From Methylobacterium sp. E-065 (lineage in GTDB: Bacteria; Pseudomonadota; Alphaproteobacteria; Rhizobiales; Beijerinckiaceae), in contig NZ_JAKSYD010000122.1 in assembly GCF_022829605.1 (NCBI RefSeq), forward strand, positions 43,534 to 107,533: a stretch of DNA of 64,000 bases, read 5' to 3'. The first letter of the stretch is position 1, and every line of letters starts with the position of its first letter. Of this stretch, positions 17,829 through 27,241 are shown piece after piece. The translations under genes were made by a program, and so were the position numbers. The notes beneath the pieces were generated by a model. The model did not search any database, was not told where the DNA came from, and worked only from the letters and a program-made list of their open reading frames with translations.

Positions 17829-18304
17829 GGCAGGGCAGGGGGGCGGGCCAGATCGGTCCGGTGGAGGCACTGGCCTCAGGCGCAGTGGAGCGCCACGCCA
17901 GCGGGCGGCTCACCATCGCGACCGCCGGACAGGGATTTACGGATTTCACCGCCGCGGTGGCGGCGTTCGTGCGCGGCAGCGGGATTCGGGAGGGGTTGGT
18001 CACGGTCTTTTGCCGGCACACCTCGGCCTCGCTCACCATCCAGGAGAACGCCGACCCGGACGTGCAGACCGACCTGATGACCGCGCTCGACGGCCTCGCC
18101 CCCCGTCATGCCGGCTACGTCCACGGCGCCGAGGGGCCGGACGACATACCGGCCCATATCCGCACGCTGGTGACCGATTCGGCCCTGAGCATCCCGTTGA
18201 TCGACGGCCGGCTGGCGCTGGGCACGTGGCAGGGGATCTACCTGATAGAGCACCGCGACCGGCCGCACCGGCGGGAGATCGTGCTCAGCGTGATCGGGGC
18301 GTGA
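17825..18304 (+). CDS. YjbQ family protein (UPF0047)
   Basis: 159-residue YjbQ-family protein. Signature stretches: VTVFCRHTSASLTIQENADPDVQTDL near 60-85 and SALSIPLIDGRLALGTWQGIYLIEHRD near 120-146, with the His and Glu/Asp residues that line the trimer's active site. Homologues can replace thiamine-phosphate synthase weakly, but the true role is open. It overlaps the ligase stop by 4 bases (ATGA) and completes the exonuclease-ligase-YjbQ operon. Confidence 0.92.
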   Translation: MRQGRGAGQIGPVEALASGAVERHASGRLTIATAGQGFTDFTAAVAAFVRGSGIREGLVTVFCRHTSASLTIQENADPDVQTDLMTALDGLAPRHAGYVHGAEGPDDIPAHIRTLVTDSALSIPLIDGRLALGTWQGIYLIEHRDRPHRREIVLSVIGA

Positions 18305-18425
18305 TCGGGTCGGCACGTGGCAGCCGGCAACACACCGGCGGTTAACCATGCCGGGCGCTTATGGTCCGGGTCGGAAGGTGTGATGCCGCTCCGATACCTT
18401 GCCGCTCCGACGCACGGAGACCCCG

Positions 18426-19217
18426 ATGAGCCTCTACGCCGCGCTCGCGAACTCGATTTCCGGCGCCTCGGCCCAGTCGCTGGCGCTCAACAACATCTCG
18501 GGCAACATCGCCAACACGCAGACGGCGGGGTTCAAGACCACCGAGACGCACTTCGCCGACATGCTGGCGCAGACGCAGCGCGGGCCGCAGCAGTCGGGCG
18601 GCGTGGCCAGCAGCACGCGCGATACGCTGGGTATTCAGGGCACGATGCAATCCACCGGGGTCTCGACCAACCTCGGCATCTCGGGCAACGGCTACTTCAT
18701 CGTCCGGGCCAACACCGGCACCGATGAGAGCCCGACCTTCACCGGTCAGACCGCCTACACGCGGCGCGGCGACTTCGCCCCGGATGCCAACGGCTACCTC
18801 ACCAACGGCGCCGGCTACTACCTGTTCGCGGGTCCTTCGGCGACGGCGCCGGTCACGGTGCCGACCGGCGCCAACACCCTGGCGGACCTGTCGGTCTCCT
18901 CCGCCGGCGCCATCACGGGCACCGCCGCGGATGGCAGCACCGTGCCGCTCGGCTCCCTGACGCTGGCGCAGTTCGGCACCCAGGAGAACCTGACCTCCCT
19001 CGACGGCGGCGCCTACGTGGCCAACGGCCAGTCGGAGACGCCGAGCTACGGCCTCAACGGCGCGACCCTGAAGGCCGGCGCGATCGAGCAGTCGAATGCC
19101 GGCATCGCGGACCAGTTCTCGAAGATGATCGAGACGCAGCAGGCCTACACGGCCAACACCAAGGTGATGAGCACCGCCGACCAGATGCTGCAGGACGCCA
19201 TCGCGATGTACGCGTGA
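18426..19217 (+). CDS. short flagellar hook/basal-body family protein (FlgE/F/G type)
   Basis: 263-residue axial flagellar protein. The N-terminal rod signature is complete: ALANSISGASAQSLALNNISGNIANTQTAGFKTTETHF. A FlgE/F/G domain with ISGNGYFIVRAN follows, and the C-terminus has the coiled-coil pattern SNAGIADQFSKMIETQQAYTANTKVMSTADQMLQDAI. It is much shorter than usual FlgE (about 400 or more residues) because the outer D2 domain is reduced. No other flagellar gene is nearby. It could be a FlgF/FlgG-like rod protein or an alternative hook protein. The ATG at 18426 gives the conserved start MSLYAAL. Confidence 0.85.
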   Translation: MSLYAALANSISGASAQSLALNNISGNIANTQTAGFKTTETHFADMLAQTQRGPQQSGGVASSTRDTLGIQGTMQSTGVSTNLGISGNGYFIVRANTGTDESPTFTGQTAYTRRGDFAPDANGYLTNGAGYYLFAGPSATAPVTVPTGANTLADLSVSSAGAITGTAADGSTVPLGSLTLAQFGTQENLTSLDGGAYVANGQSETPSYGLNGATLKAGAIEQSNAGIADQFSKMIETQQAYTANTKVMSTADQMLQDAIAMYA

Positions 19218-19240
19218 GGACCTGTCTGAGTCAGGTTCGG

Positions 19241-19344
19241 GGTTCCCAAAGGATGTGCCCTTTGGCGGGTTCTGAGTGCGGAGCCCTGAGATGAGTACCA
19301 GGGCTCCGCCCTGGACCCGCGAAAGGTCTGGACCTTTCGAAACC
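19241..19344. repeat. CCAAAGG-family intergenic repeat, copy 1
   Basis: Begins GGTTCCCAAAGG (19241-19252) and ends CCTTTCGAAACC (19333-19344), near-inverted ends. Inside are hairpins around 19246-19264 and CGGAGCCCTG...CAGGGCTCCG (about 19279-19308). Related copies lie near 42.6, 48.0 and 54.5 kb. It separates the flagellar gene from the convergent efflux lipoprotein gene and may also end transcription. Confidence 0.75.
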
Positions 19345-19365
19345 GCGACTTGATCCGTTTATGCG

Positions 19366-20901
19366 TCAGAGGATCTTGAGCGGATCCGTCTCGGGTGGTG
19401 GCGGCGCGACATCCACGCGGTTCCACCAGCCGCCGCCGAGCGCCACGAACAAAGCCGCCGTGTCGGCGTATTGCGTCGCCCGCGCACCGGCCGAGGTGAC
19501 CAGCGCCGAGAGATAGCCCTGCTGGGCGATCAGCACCTGCGAGGAGGTGACGGCGCCTGCCGTGTACTGCTTGCGGATCAGCCCGAGGCTCTGGTTCGTC
19601 GCGCTCACCGCGGCATCCGCGGCCGCGACCGCCCTCGCGTCGGCCTGGAGCGCCCGCAGGGCGTCGGCGACGTTCTGGAAGGCGGTGATCACCGTCGATT
19701 TGTACTGCGCCTGCGCCTGCGTCAGCGTCTCCTCCGCGGCCCGCTGGCGGCGGAACAGTGTGCCGGCATCGAAGATCGGCGCCGTCGCCTGCCCGATGAT
19801 CGTGAAGAAGGCTGCGCCCGGATTGGTCACCTGCGCGATCCGCGTGGCGCTCGATCCGCCGGTCGCCGTCAGGCTGAACTGCGGCAGGCGGTTGGCCACG
19901 GCGACGCCGACACTGGCGCTCGCCTGCTGGACCAGCGCCTCAGCGGCCTTCACGTCGGGCCGCTGCTGCACCAGCCGCGAGGGCAGGCTCACCGGGAGCT
20001 TGGTCGGCAGGCGCAGGGCCGAGAGTTCGAAGGTCTCGCTGACCTCGTCCGAGGGCAGGCGTCCGGCCAGTGCAGTGAGCAGGTTGCGCTGCTGCGCCAG
20101 GGCCTTCTCCAGCGGCGGCAGCAATTGCTGCGACAGGGCGAGCGCGGCCTGCTGCTGCACCACGTCGGCCCCGGCGATCTGACCGAGCGACAGCTGCTTG
20201 TTGTAGAGCTGCAGGATCTCGGTCTGCGCCTGGATGACTCGGCGGGTCGCCTCGATCTGCGCCCGCAGGGACGCCTCCTGGATCGCGGCGGCGACGACGT
20301 TGCCGGTCAGGCTGAGATAGGCCGCCTCCAGCTGGAAGCGCTGGTTCTCGGTGGTGGCTTCCAGGGACTCGATCTGGCGGCGGTTCCCACCGAACACGTC
20401 CGGGTTGTACGAGACAACCGCCTGCGGGGTCGACAGGCTGTAGAGGTACTGGAACTGGTTCTGGAGAGGCGATTGCAGGTCGAGGCCCGGCGCCAGGGCG
20501 CCCTGGATCTGCGGGGTCGCGGTCAGGCTCGGGTAGAGCGTGCCCTTCTGGGCCAGCACGTTCTGTTGGGCGATCCGGAGCGAGGCCTGGGCGGCCTCCA
20601 GCGTCGGATTGTTGGCGAGCGACTGCTCGACGAGGCGGTTCAGCGCCTTGGAGTGGAACAGGGTCCACCACGAGCCGGGAATGTCGGCGCCGGAGACGAA
20701 GCTCTGATCGGCCGATCCGCCCTGCCGGGTGCGGATGCTGTCGGCGGCGGACGGGTTCTTCAGCGGCTCCCGGGTGTAGCGGCTGACCACCGGGTCCTCC
20801 GGCGGCACGTAGTTCGGGCCGACCGCGCAGGCCGACAAGGACAGGGATGCGGCGAGCACGGCCACCGCCCGTCCGCACCGTTTCGGCGCACCCATCACCA
20901 T
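19366..20901 (-). CDS. NodT-type efflux outer-membrane lipoprotein
   Basis: 511-residue TolC-like outer-membrane factor of a tripartite pump. Residues 1-24 form a lipoprotein signal with lipobox LSAC and acylated Cys25, then the family start AVGPNYVPP. Two OEP repeats follow, each with long helices that form the periplasmic tunnel. It accepts substrate from the RND permease upstream (21036-24185) and the adaptor (24202-25527), which lie on the same strand. Start 20901 begins MVMG; the Met two codons later is an alternative. Confidence 0.93.
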   Translation of the reverse strand: MVMGAPKRCGRAVAVLAASLSLSACAVGPNYVPPEDPVVSRYTREPLKNPSAADSIRTRQGGSADQSFVSGADIPGSWWTLFHSKALNRLVEQSLANNPTLEAAQASLRIAQQNVLAQKGTLYPSLTATPQIQGALAPGLDLQSPLQNQFQYLYSLSTPQAVVSYNPDVFGGNRRQIESLEATTENQRFQLEAAYLSLTGNVVAAAIQEASLRAQIEATRRVIQAQTEILQLYNKQLSLGQIAGADVVQQQAALALSQQLLPPLEKALAQQRNLLTALAGRLPSDEVSETFELSALRLPTKLPVSLPSRLVQQRPDVKAAEALVQQASASVGVAVANRLPQFSLTATGGSSATRIAQVTNPGAAFFTIIGQATAPIFDAGTLFRRQRAAEETLTQAQAQYKSTVITAFQNVADALRALQADARAVAAADAAVSATNQSLGLIRKQYTAGAVTSSQVLIAQQGYLSALVTSAGARATQYADTAALFVALGGGWWNRVDVAPPPPETDPLKIL

Positions 20902-21035
20902 TCCGCCCCCGGAAGCCTTCCTCCGGTAGAGCGGCGCCGCGCGCATCCAAGTCAATGCAGCTGTCTCCAGATGGCGCAAGCGGAGCGTCCGTTGTGGCGC
21001 GCCGGCAACGCGCCACGCCCCCGTCGTCGAGGGGA

Positions 21036-24000
21036 TCACGCGGCGGCCCGATGCTCGGTGCGCGCCAGCGCGTCCGGGTTCGGCTTGCGGCGGGAGAACA
21101 GGGAGATCAGCACCGGCACGACCACGAGGATCAGGTTCGGCGCCAGGATGATGCCGCCGACCACCACCAGCGCCAGGGGCTTCTGCACCTGGGAGCCGAT
21201 GCCGGTGGACACCGCCGCCGGCAGCAGGCCGACGCAGGCGGCCACGCAGGTCATCATCACCGGGCGCATGCGCACCACGGCGGCGTTCCAGACCGCCTCC
21301 TGCTTCTTCCAGCCCTCGTCGAGGAGCTGGTTGTAGTAGGCCAGCAGGATCACGCCCTCCATGGTCGAGATGCCGAACAGGGCGATGAAGCCGATCGCCG
21401 CCGAGATCGAGAACGGCGTGCCGGTCACCGACAGGGCGAAGATGCCGCCGATCATCGCCATCGGGATCACCGACAGCGTCAGCAGCATGTCGGCCACCGA
21501 CGAGAAGTTGATGTAGAGGAGCAGAGCGATCAGCAGCAACGTGATCGGCACCACGAGGCTCAGCCGGGTCGCCGCCTCCTGCAGGTTGGTGAACTGCCCG
21601 ACCCATTCCAGCCGGTAGCCCGGCGGCAGGTCCACCGCCTCGGCCACCTTGCGCTGCGCCTCGATCACGGCGCTGCCGAGGTCGCGCCCGCGCACCGAGA
21701 ACTTCACCGGGATGTAGCGCTCTTGGTCCTCGCGGTAGATGAACGAGGCCCCCGAGACGAGATCGACGTCGGCGATCTCGGACAGCGGCACCTGGATCAC
21801 GCCGCCGTTCGGGTTCTGGGCGCCGACCGCGATGTTGCGGATGCCGGCGAGCGACGAGCGGTACTCCTTGGCGAGGCGCACCCGCATCGGGAAATGCCGG
21901 TCGGAGCCGTACTCGTAGAGGTCGCCCGCGGTCTGGCCACCGATCGCCGCCTGGATCGTGGTGTTCACGTCGCCGATCGACAGGCCGTAGCGGGCGGCCT
22001 TGTGGCGGTCGACATCGATCCGCACGGTCGGCTGACCTAGCGACTCGAACACCGACAGGTCGGTGACGCCCTGGACCGTGGCCAGCGCCGCCTTCACGGC
22101 GTTGGCGGTCTTGGTCAGCTGCGCGAGGTCGCTGCCGTAGATCTTGACCGAGTTCTCGCCCTTCACGCCGGAGGCGGCCTCCTGGACGTTGTCCTCGATA
22201 TACTGCGAGAAGTTGAACTCGATGCCGGGAAACTCGGATTCGAGCTGCTTGCTCAGGGTGGCGATCAGCGTCTCCTTGTCGAGGCCCTTGCGCCACTGGT
22301 CGATGGGCTTCAGGGGCGCCAGGATCTCGACGTTGAAGAAGCCGGTGGCGTCGGTGCCGTCGCTCGGCCGGCCCTGGTGGGACAGCACGGTGACGACCTC
22401 CGGGACCTCCTGGAAGATCTTGCGCATGCGCTGGACGTAGGCGTTGCCGGCCTCCAGCGAGATCGAGGACGGCATGGTGCCGCGCACGTAGAGGTTGCCC
22501 TCTTCGAGCCGCGGCAGGAATTCGAGGCCGAGATTGCGCGCGGCCAGCCCCGAGACGAGCAGCACCGCCAGCATCACGCCGATCGCCAGAACCCGGTTCT
22601 TCAGGCCGAAGCGCAAGGCCGCCTCGTGGCCGACCCGCAGCACCCGCACGATCAGGGTGTCGCGCTCCTCCAGCTTCTTCGGCAGCATCAGGGCTGAGAG
22701 TGCGGGCGAGACCGTGAAGGTGGCGAGCAACCCGCCGATCAGCGCATACGCGTAGGTCTTGGCCATCGGGCCGAAGATGTGGCCCTCGACGCCGGTCATC
22801 GTGAACAGCGGCAGGAAGCCGACGATGATGATGGTGGCCGAGAAGAAGATCGCCCGGTTCACCTCGCGCCCGGCCACCGCGATGGTGCCGAGCCGCCCGG
22901 TCAGGCCGTCAGGCGGCGTCTCGCCCTTCACGTGGTCCGGCTCGGCGATGTGGCGGAAGACGTTCTCGACCATGATCACCGTCGCGTCGACGATCAGGCC
23001 GAAATCGATGGCGCCGAGGGAGAGCAGATTCGCCGAATCGCCGCGCACGACGAGGATTAGGATCGCGAAGCCCAGCGCGAACGGGATCGTGGCCGCCACG
23101 ATGATCGCGCTGGTGAGCGAGCCGAGGAACAGCCACTGCACCACGAAGACCAGCACCACGCCGAACACGAGGTTGTGCATCACCGTGTGTGTGGTGGTGT
23201 GGATCAGCCCCGAACGGTCGTAGATCCGCTCGATCTTCACGTCGGGCGGCAGGATCGACGAGCCGTTGATCTTGTCGATCTCCGCCTCGACGCGCTCCAG
23301 GGTCGGCAGGCTCTTGCCGCCGCGACTCATGAGCACGATGCCCTCGACCACGTCGGCCTGGTCGTCGTGGCCGACGATGCCGAGCCGCGGGGCGTTCGAC
23401 ACGCGCACCTCCGCCACGTCGCGCACCAGCACCGGGGTGCCGTTGACGAGGCTGATCATCGTGTCCTTGATGTCGTCCATGTCGCGGATCAGGCCGATGC
23501 CGCGCACCACTGCCGATTGCTGCCCGACGTTGAGCGTCTGCCCGCCGACATTGATCGAGGCGTTGTTGAGCGCCGTGGTCAGCTGCACGAGCGTCAGCCC
23601 CTGTGCCTGGAGACGGTTCAGGTCGACCGCGATCTCGTATTCCTTGGCCCGGCCGCCGAAGGCCGTGACGTCGACCACTCCGGGGATCGCCTTGAACCGG
23701 CGCTGCAGCACCCAATCCTGCAGCGTCTTCATGTCCATGGGCGAGTAGCCCGCCGGGCCGACCAACTTGTAGCGCATGATCTCGCCCACCGGGCTCGTCG
23801 GCGAGATCTGCGGCGTGGCGCCGTTCGGCAGGGTCGGCGCCTGCGACAGGCGGTTGAGCACCCGCTGCAGCGCCTCCTCGTACGTGTACTCGTAGTTGAA
23901 CTGCACCTTCACGTCGGACAGGCCGAACAGCGAGATGGTGCGCACCACCTGGGCGTTCGGGATGCCGGCCAGCGCCACCTCGAGCGGAATCGTGATGTAG

Positions 24001-24185
24001 CGCTCGATCTCGTCGGCGGACTGGCCCGGGTTCTGGGTGATCACGTCGACCAGCGGTGGCACCGGGTCGGGATAGGCCTCGATGTTGAGCTGGGTGTAGG
24101 CGCCGTAGCCGATGCCGAGCATCACCACGAAGAGCAGCACCACCAGCACCCGCTGGCGGAGCGAGAAGGCGATCAGGGCGTTCAT
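21036..24185 (-). CDS. heavy-metal efflux RND permease (CusA/CzcA family)
   Basis: 1049-residue inner-membrane proton/metal antiporter. It has 12 membrane helices with two large periplasmic loops. The helix-4 signature of the heavy-metal subgroup is present: DFGLIVDATVIMVEN near residues 390-410, with the Asp, Asp, Glu set that carries protons. The end is rich in basic residues. CzcA-like members export Zn, Co or Cd and CusA-like members export Cu or Ag; the sequence does not tell which. Middle gene of the adaptor-permease-lipoprotein set; start at 24185 (MNALIAFSLRQR) as in relatives. Confidence 0.93.
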   Translation of the reverse strand: MNALIAFSLRQRVLVVLLFVVMLGIGYGAYTQLNIEAYPDPVPPLVDVITQNPGQSADEIERYITIPLEVALAGIPNAQVVRTISLFGLSDVKVQFNYEYTYEEALQRVLNRLSQAPTLPNGATPQISPTSPVGEIMRYKLVGPAGYSPMDMKTLQDWVLQRRFKAIPGVVDVTAFGGRAKEYEIAVDLNRLQAQGLTLVQLTTALNNASINVGGQTLNVGQQSAVVRGIGLIRDMDDIKDTMISLVNGTPVLVRDVAEVRVSNAPRLGIVGHDDQADVVEGIVLMSRGGKSLPTLERVEAEIDKINGSSILPPDVKIERIYDRSGLIHTTTHTVMHNLVFGVVLVFVVQWLFLGSLTSAIIVAATIPFALGFAILILVVRGDSANLLSLGAIDFGLIVDATVIMVENVFRHIAEPDHVKGETPPDGLTGRLGTIAVAGREVNRAIFFSATIIIVGFLPLFTMTGVEGHIFGPMAKTYAYALIGGLLATFTVSPALSALMLPKKLEERDTLIVRVLRVGHEAALRFGLKNRVLAIGVMLAVLLVSGLAARNLGLEFLPRLEEGNLYVRGTMPSSISLEAGNAYVQRMRKIFQEVPEVVTVLSHQGRPSDGTDATGFFNVEILAPLKPIDQWRKGLDKETLIATLSKQLESEFPGIEFNFSQYIEDNVQEAASGVKGENSVKIYGSDLAQLTKTANAVKAALATVQGVTDLSVFESLGQPTVRIDVDRHKAARYGLSIGDVNTTIQAAIGGQTAGDLYEYGSDRHFPMRVRLAKEYRSSLAGIRNIAVGAQNPNGGVIQVPLSEIADVDLVSGASFIYREDQERYIPVKFSVRGRDLGSAVIEAQRKVAEAVDLPPGYRLEWVGQFTNLQEAATRLSLVVPITLLLIALLLYINFSSVADMLLTLSVIPMAMIGGIFALSVTGTPFSISAAIGFIALFGISTMEGVILLAYYNQLLDEGWKKQEAVWNAAVVRMRPVMMTCVAACVGLLPAAVSTGIGSQVQKPLALVVVGGIILAPNLILVVVPVLISLFSRRKPNPDALARTEHRAAA

Positions 24186-24201
24186 CGGACCGGATCCTCG
24201 C

Positions 24202-25527
24202 TCAGGACGCCTTGTCGCCGGTGGCGGCCCGGTCGATGAACAGGGCGCCACGGGTCACGACCTGCTCGCCCGCCTTCAACCCGTCGACCACCTGGGCGCT
24301 GTCACCGTTGATCAGCCCAAGCTTGATGTCGCGCGCCTCCACGGCCCCGTCCGGCCGCGCCACCCAGACATGGGTGCGGTCGCCCTCGTACACGATCGCC
24401 GCAACCGGGATGCTCGGGCTCGGCTCGCCCTTGCCGGTGATGATCGTGAAGGTGGCGAACATCTCCGGCCGCAGCACCCGGTCCGGGTTGTCGACCTCGC
24501 TTCGCACGGCGAGCCGCCGGGTCGCCGGGTCGAGGCTGGAGGCCATGTAGTTCACCCGGGCCTTGAACACCCGCGTGCCGAAGCCCGCGACCTTCGCCTC
24601 GACCTCCTGGCCGATGCGGATCTTCGGGATCTCGCTCTCGCGCACGTTGGCCACGAGCCAGACGGTGGACAGATCGCCGATCACGAAGACGGGGTCGCTC
24701 GACGCCGACAGGTACTGCCCGATGCCGACCTTCCGCTGGACGATCGTGCCGGGGATCGGCGCCCGGATCTGGGTCTCCGGGCTCATCGTGCCCTTCTTCT
24801 CGTAGGCGGCGATCTCGGCGTCGGTCTTGCCGAGCAGGCGCAGGCGGTTCTTCACCGCATCCAGCGCCGCCTCGGCGGTCTTCAGGTCGCTCTGGGCGGC
24901 GATCACGTCGTTCTGGGCGGACTGGTAGTCCTTGAGCGCCGTGGCCTTGGCCTGGAACAGCTCCTGCTGGCGCTGCGCGATGGTCTGGTCGAGCTTCAGC
25001 AGGGCCTGCTGCTTCCCGAGGTTGTTCAGCGCTGCCTGATAGTCGTTCTGCGCCTGGACCATATCGGTGGCCTCCAGCGTCAGCAGCACGTCGCCGGCCT
25101 TCACGTCGTCGCCGGCGCGGACCAGCACCTTGGTCACCCGGCCCGCATAGGGCGAGACCACCGGCACGTTGTCGTCGTCGTTCAGCGCGATGCGGCCCTC
25201 GGCGGCCCCCTCCGGCCGGAACATCTGCGTGGCCACCGGCAGGATCTCGAAGGCGGCGCGCTGCTCCTTCGAGGGCCGGAACACCCGCTCCACCGGGCCC
25301 GCCTTCACGGCATCGATGCCCGGATCGGGATTGCTGGCGCTGCCGAACAGGCCGGTCACCGAGCCGGCGAGATGTGAGGCCGTCTCGCGGGCGCGGTCCG
25401 GGAACGCGAAGGCCAGGCCGCCGAGGGCCGCCAGCAGCACGACGACGACAAGCGGGCCCGACAACCGGCGCTTGCGCGGCGGCGCCAGAATCGTCTCGTC
25501 CTGCTCCAGCGGGTTTCGGGCGTCCAT
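24202..25527 (-). CDS. RND efflux periplasmic adaptor subunit (CzcB-like)
   Basis: 441-residue membrane-fusion protein. The N-terminus is anchored by a helix at about residues 24-44. Then come the lipoyl half-motifs (VVSPYAGRVTKVLVRAGDDVKAGDVLLTLEA), a long coiled-coil hairpin at about 180-260, and the beta-barrel and membrane-proximal domains. It links the permease to the outer-membrane lipoprotein. First gene of the three-gene operon; the permease starts 16 bases after its stop. Start at 25527 (MDARNPLEQ) places the anchor helix correctly. Confidence 0.93.
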   Translation of the reverse strand: MDARNPLEQDETILAPPRKRRLSGPLVVVVLLAALGGLAFAFPDRARETASHLAGSVTGLFGSASNPDPGIDAVKAGPVERVFRPSKEQRAAFEILPVATQMFRPEGAAEGRIALNDDDNVPVVSPYAGRVTKVLVRAGDDVKAGDVLLTLEATDMVQAQNDYQAALNNLGKQQALLKLDQTIAQRQQELFQAKATALKDYQSAQNDVIAAQSDLKTAEAALDAVKNRLRLLGKTDAEIAAYEKKGTMSPETQIRAPIPGTIVQRKVGIGQYLSASSDPVFVIGDLSTVWLVANVRESEIPKIRIGQEVEAKVAGFGTRVFKARVNYMASSLDPATRRLAVRSEVDNPDRVLRPEMFATFTIITGKGEPSPSIPVAAIVYEGDRTHVWVARPDGAVEARDIKLGLINGDSAQVVDGLKAGEQVVTRGALFIDRAATGDKAS

Positions 25528-25752
25528 GGATATGTTCTTCTGCGTCCGGACGAAGAGACCGGGCTGTCTCGAGTGGATAGGATTCGCGTGGAACGCCGCC
25601 CCTATCAATGCGATCGCTGGTGCTTTTCTGTGGCGAATCGCGCGGGTGTTCCCCGGCGACCCCGCGTGCCTAGAGCAAAGCTTGTCCGACGTGCAATCGA
25701 TGGGCGGCCCCGGTCGCGAAACCGTGTGGCGCCGTCTTCCTTTGACGGGATT

Positions 25753-25767
25753 TGTTACAATATGACA
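25753..25767 (+). promoter_or_regulatory. putative Zur-type operator before the CobW-like gene
   Basis: Imperfect palindrome TGTTACAATATGACA (9 of 15 positions symmetric, with TGT/ACA ends) in an otherwise GC-rich 293-base region, 53 bases before the start codon. AT-rich palindromes of this kind are bound by Zur in alphaproteobacteria, and zinc-chaperone COG0523 genes are common Zur targets. A match by eye only. Confidence 0.4.
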
Positions 25768-25820
25768 ACGGTCGTGGGCCGAGCCTTGCCCGATCCTCCT
25801 TCACACCCGAAGATTTCGCC

Positions 25821-26834
25821 ATGACCGACACGAGCCCCGCTCCCGCCCAAGCCGGCATCCCAGCTGGATCGACCTCCGGCAAGATCCCGGTCACCGTGCT
25901 CACCGGCTATCTCGGCGCGGGCAAGACCACGCTCCTCAATCGGATCCTCACCGAGAACCACGGCAAGCGCTACGCCGTGATCGTCAACGAGTTCGGCGAG
26001 ATCGGCATCGACAACGACCTCGTCGTCGGCGCTGACGAGGAGGTGTTCGAGATGAACAACGGCTGCGTCTGCTGCACGGTGCGCGGCGACCTGATCCGGA
26101 TCATGGACGGGCTGGTGAAGCGCCGGGGCAAGTTCGACGCGATCATCGTGGAGACCACCGGGCTGGCCGATCCGGCACCTGTGGCCCAGACCTTCTTCGT
26201 CGATCAGGATGTCGGCGAAGCTGCCCGGCTCGACGCCGTGGTGACGGTGGCGGACGCCAAGTGGCTCACCGACCGCCTGAAGGACGCCCCCGAGGCCAAG
26301 AACCAGATCGCCTTCGCGGACGTGATCCTGCTCAACAAGAGCGACCTCGTCGCGCCCGCCGAGCTCGACCGGGTCGAGGCCGAGATCCGCCGCATCAATC
26401 CCCTGGCCAAGCTCCACCGGACGCAGAACTGCGCCGTCCCCCTCGAGGCCGTGCTGGAGCGCAACGCCTTCGATCTCGACCGCATCCTCGAGGTGGAGCC
26501 CGACTTCCTGGAGGAGGGGCACCACCACCATCACGATTCGGACATCCGCTCGATCTCGGCGAAGATCGAGGGCGAAGTCGACCCGGAAAAATTCATGCCC
26601 TGGATCTCGAACCTGACGCAGGTTCAGGGGCCCGACATCCTGCGCTGCAAGGGCATCGTGGCTTTCCCGAACGAGCCCAAGCGCTTCGTCTTCCAGGGCG
26701 TGCACATGATCCTCGACGGGGACGTGCAGGGGGATTGGGCGCCGGACGAGAAGCGGGTCTCCCGGGTGGTGTTCATCGGGCGCAATCTCGATGAGGTGGC
26801 GATCCGGGAGGCGTTCGAGGCCTGCCGGGTGTGA
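25821..26834 (+). CDS. CobW/COG0523-family metallochaperone GTPase
   Basis: 337-residue G3E-family GTPase. P-loop GYLGAGKT is at residues 29-36, the metal-binding CxCC motif at Cys82, Cys84 and Cys85 ([10 protein letters not shown]), and NKSD supplies the G4 motif. A run of five His at about 234-238 lies before the C-terminal CobW_C domain. Such a His loop is typical of zinc-handling members that deliver metal under zinc limitation, rather than of CobW in B12 synthesis. It stands alone, divergent from the metal-efflux operon; the Zur-like site before it supports a zinc role. Confidence 0.9.
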   Translation: MTDTSPAPAQAGIPAGSTSGKIPVTVLTGYLGAGKTTLLNRILTENHGKRYAVIVNEFGEIGIDNDLVVGADEEVFEMNNGCVCCTVRGDLIRIMDGLVKRRGKFDAIIVETTGLADPAPVAQTFFVDQDVGEAARLDAVVTVADAKWLTDRLKDAPEAKNQIAFADVILLNKSDLVAPAELDRVEAEIRRINPLAKLHRTQNCAVPLEAVLERNAFDLDRILEVEPDFLEEGHHHHHDSDIRSISAKIEGEVDPEKFMPWISNLTQVQGPDILRCKGIVAFPNEPKRFVFQGVHMILDGDVQGDWAPDEKRVSRVVFIGRNLDEVAIREAFEACRV

Positions 26835-26912
26835 GGGGCTGAAGAGTACCCGCGCGTCCCCCTCTTCCTCAGAGGTCGGGCTGTTCACACCCTTCAGAAC
26901 CGCCCGCGAGTT

Positions 26913-27109
26913 CCCCTCTCCCCGCGGGCGGGGAGAGGCCCACATCGGCCTTGTCGTCCATGCGGGAAACGTAGGCGAAGCCGGAGTGGCGGTGAGGGGG
27001 CTTGGCCGGACGAGCCTCGTTCGGCACCTCCCCCTCACCTTCGGCTGCCGCCTCGCTCCGGCGACGACAAGGTCGCCAAAGCCCTCTCCCCGCCCGCGGG
27101 GAGAGGGGG
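26913..27109. repeat. REP-like inverted repeat pair (copy C)
   Basis: The two ends, 26913-26938 and 27082-27109, are each self-complementary (CCCTCTCCCCGC...GGGGAGAGG) and complementary to each other. Together they fill most of the 407-base gap between the CobW-like gene and the O-antigen-ligase-like gene. No gene is seen in the gap. Confidence 0.8.
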
Positions 27110-27241
27110 CTTTTGCGGCTCCAAGGTTTCATCTCCGCAGCCCTGGACACCCCCGTTTCTGCCCCGAAGCCGATTCTCAACGATTGAATGTCACTCTAGC
27201 GGCTGCGGGCCTGCGTACTCGGCCCGCGGAGCCCGCGTATC

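Noticed and set aside
26835..27241. Repeat pair read as a CRISPR array
   Set aside because: Only two blocks, inverted rather than direct, and no regular spacers or cas genes.
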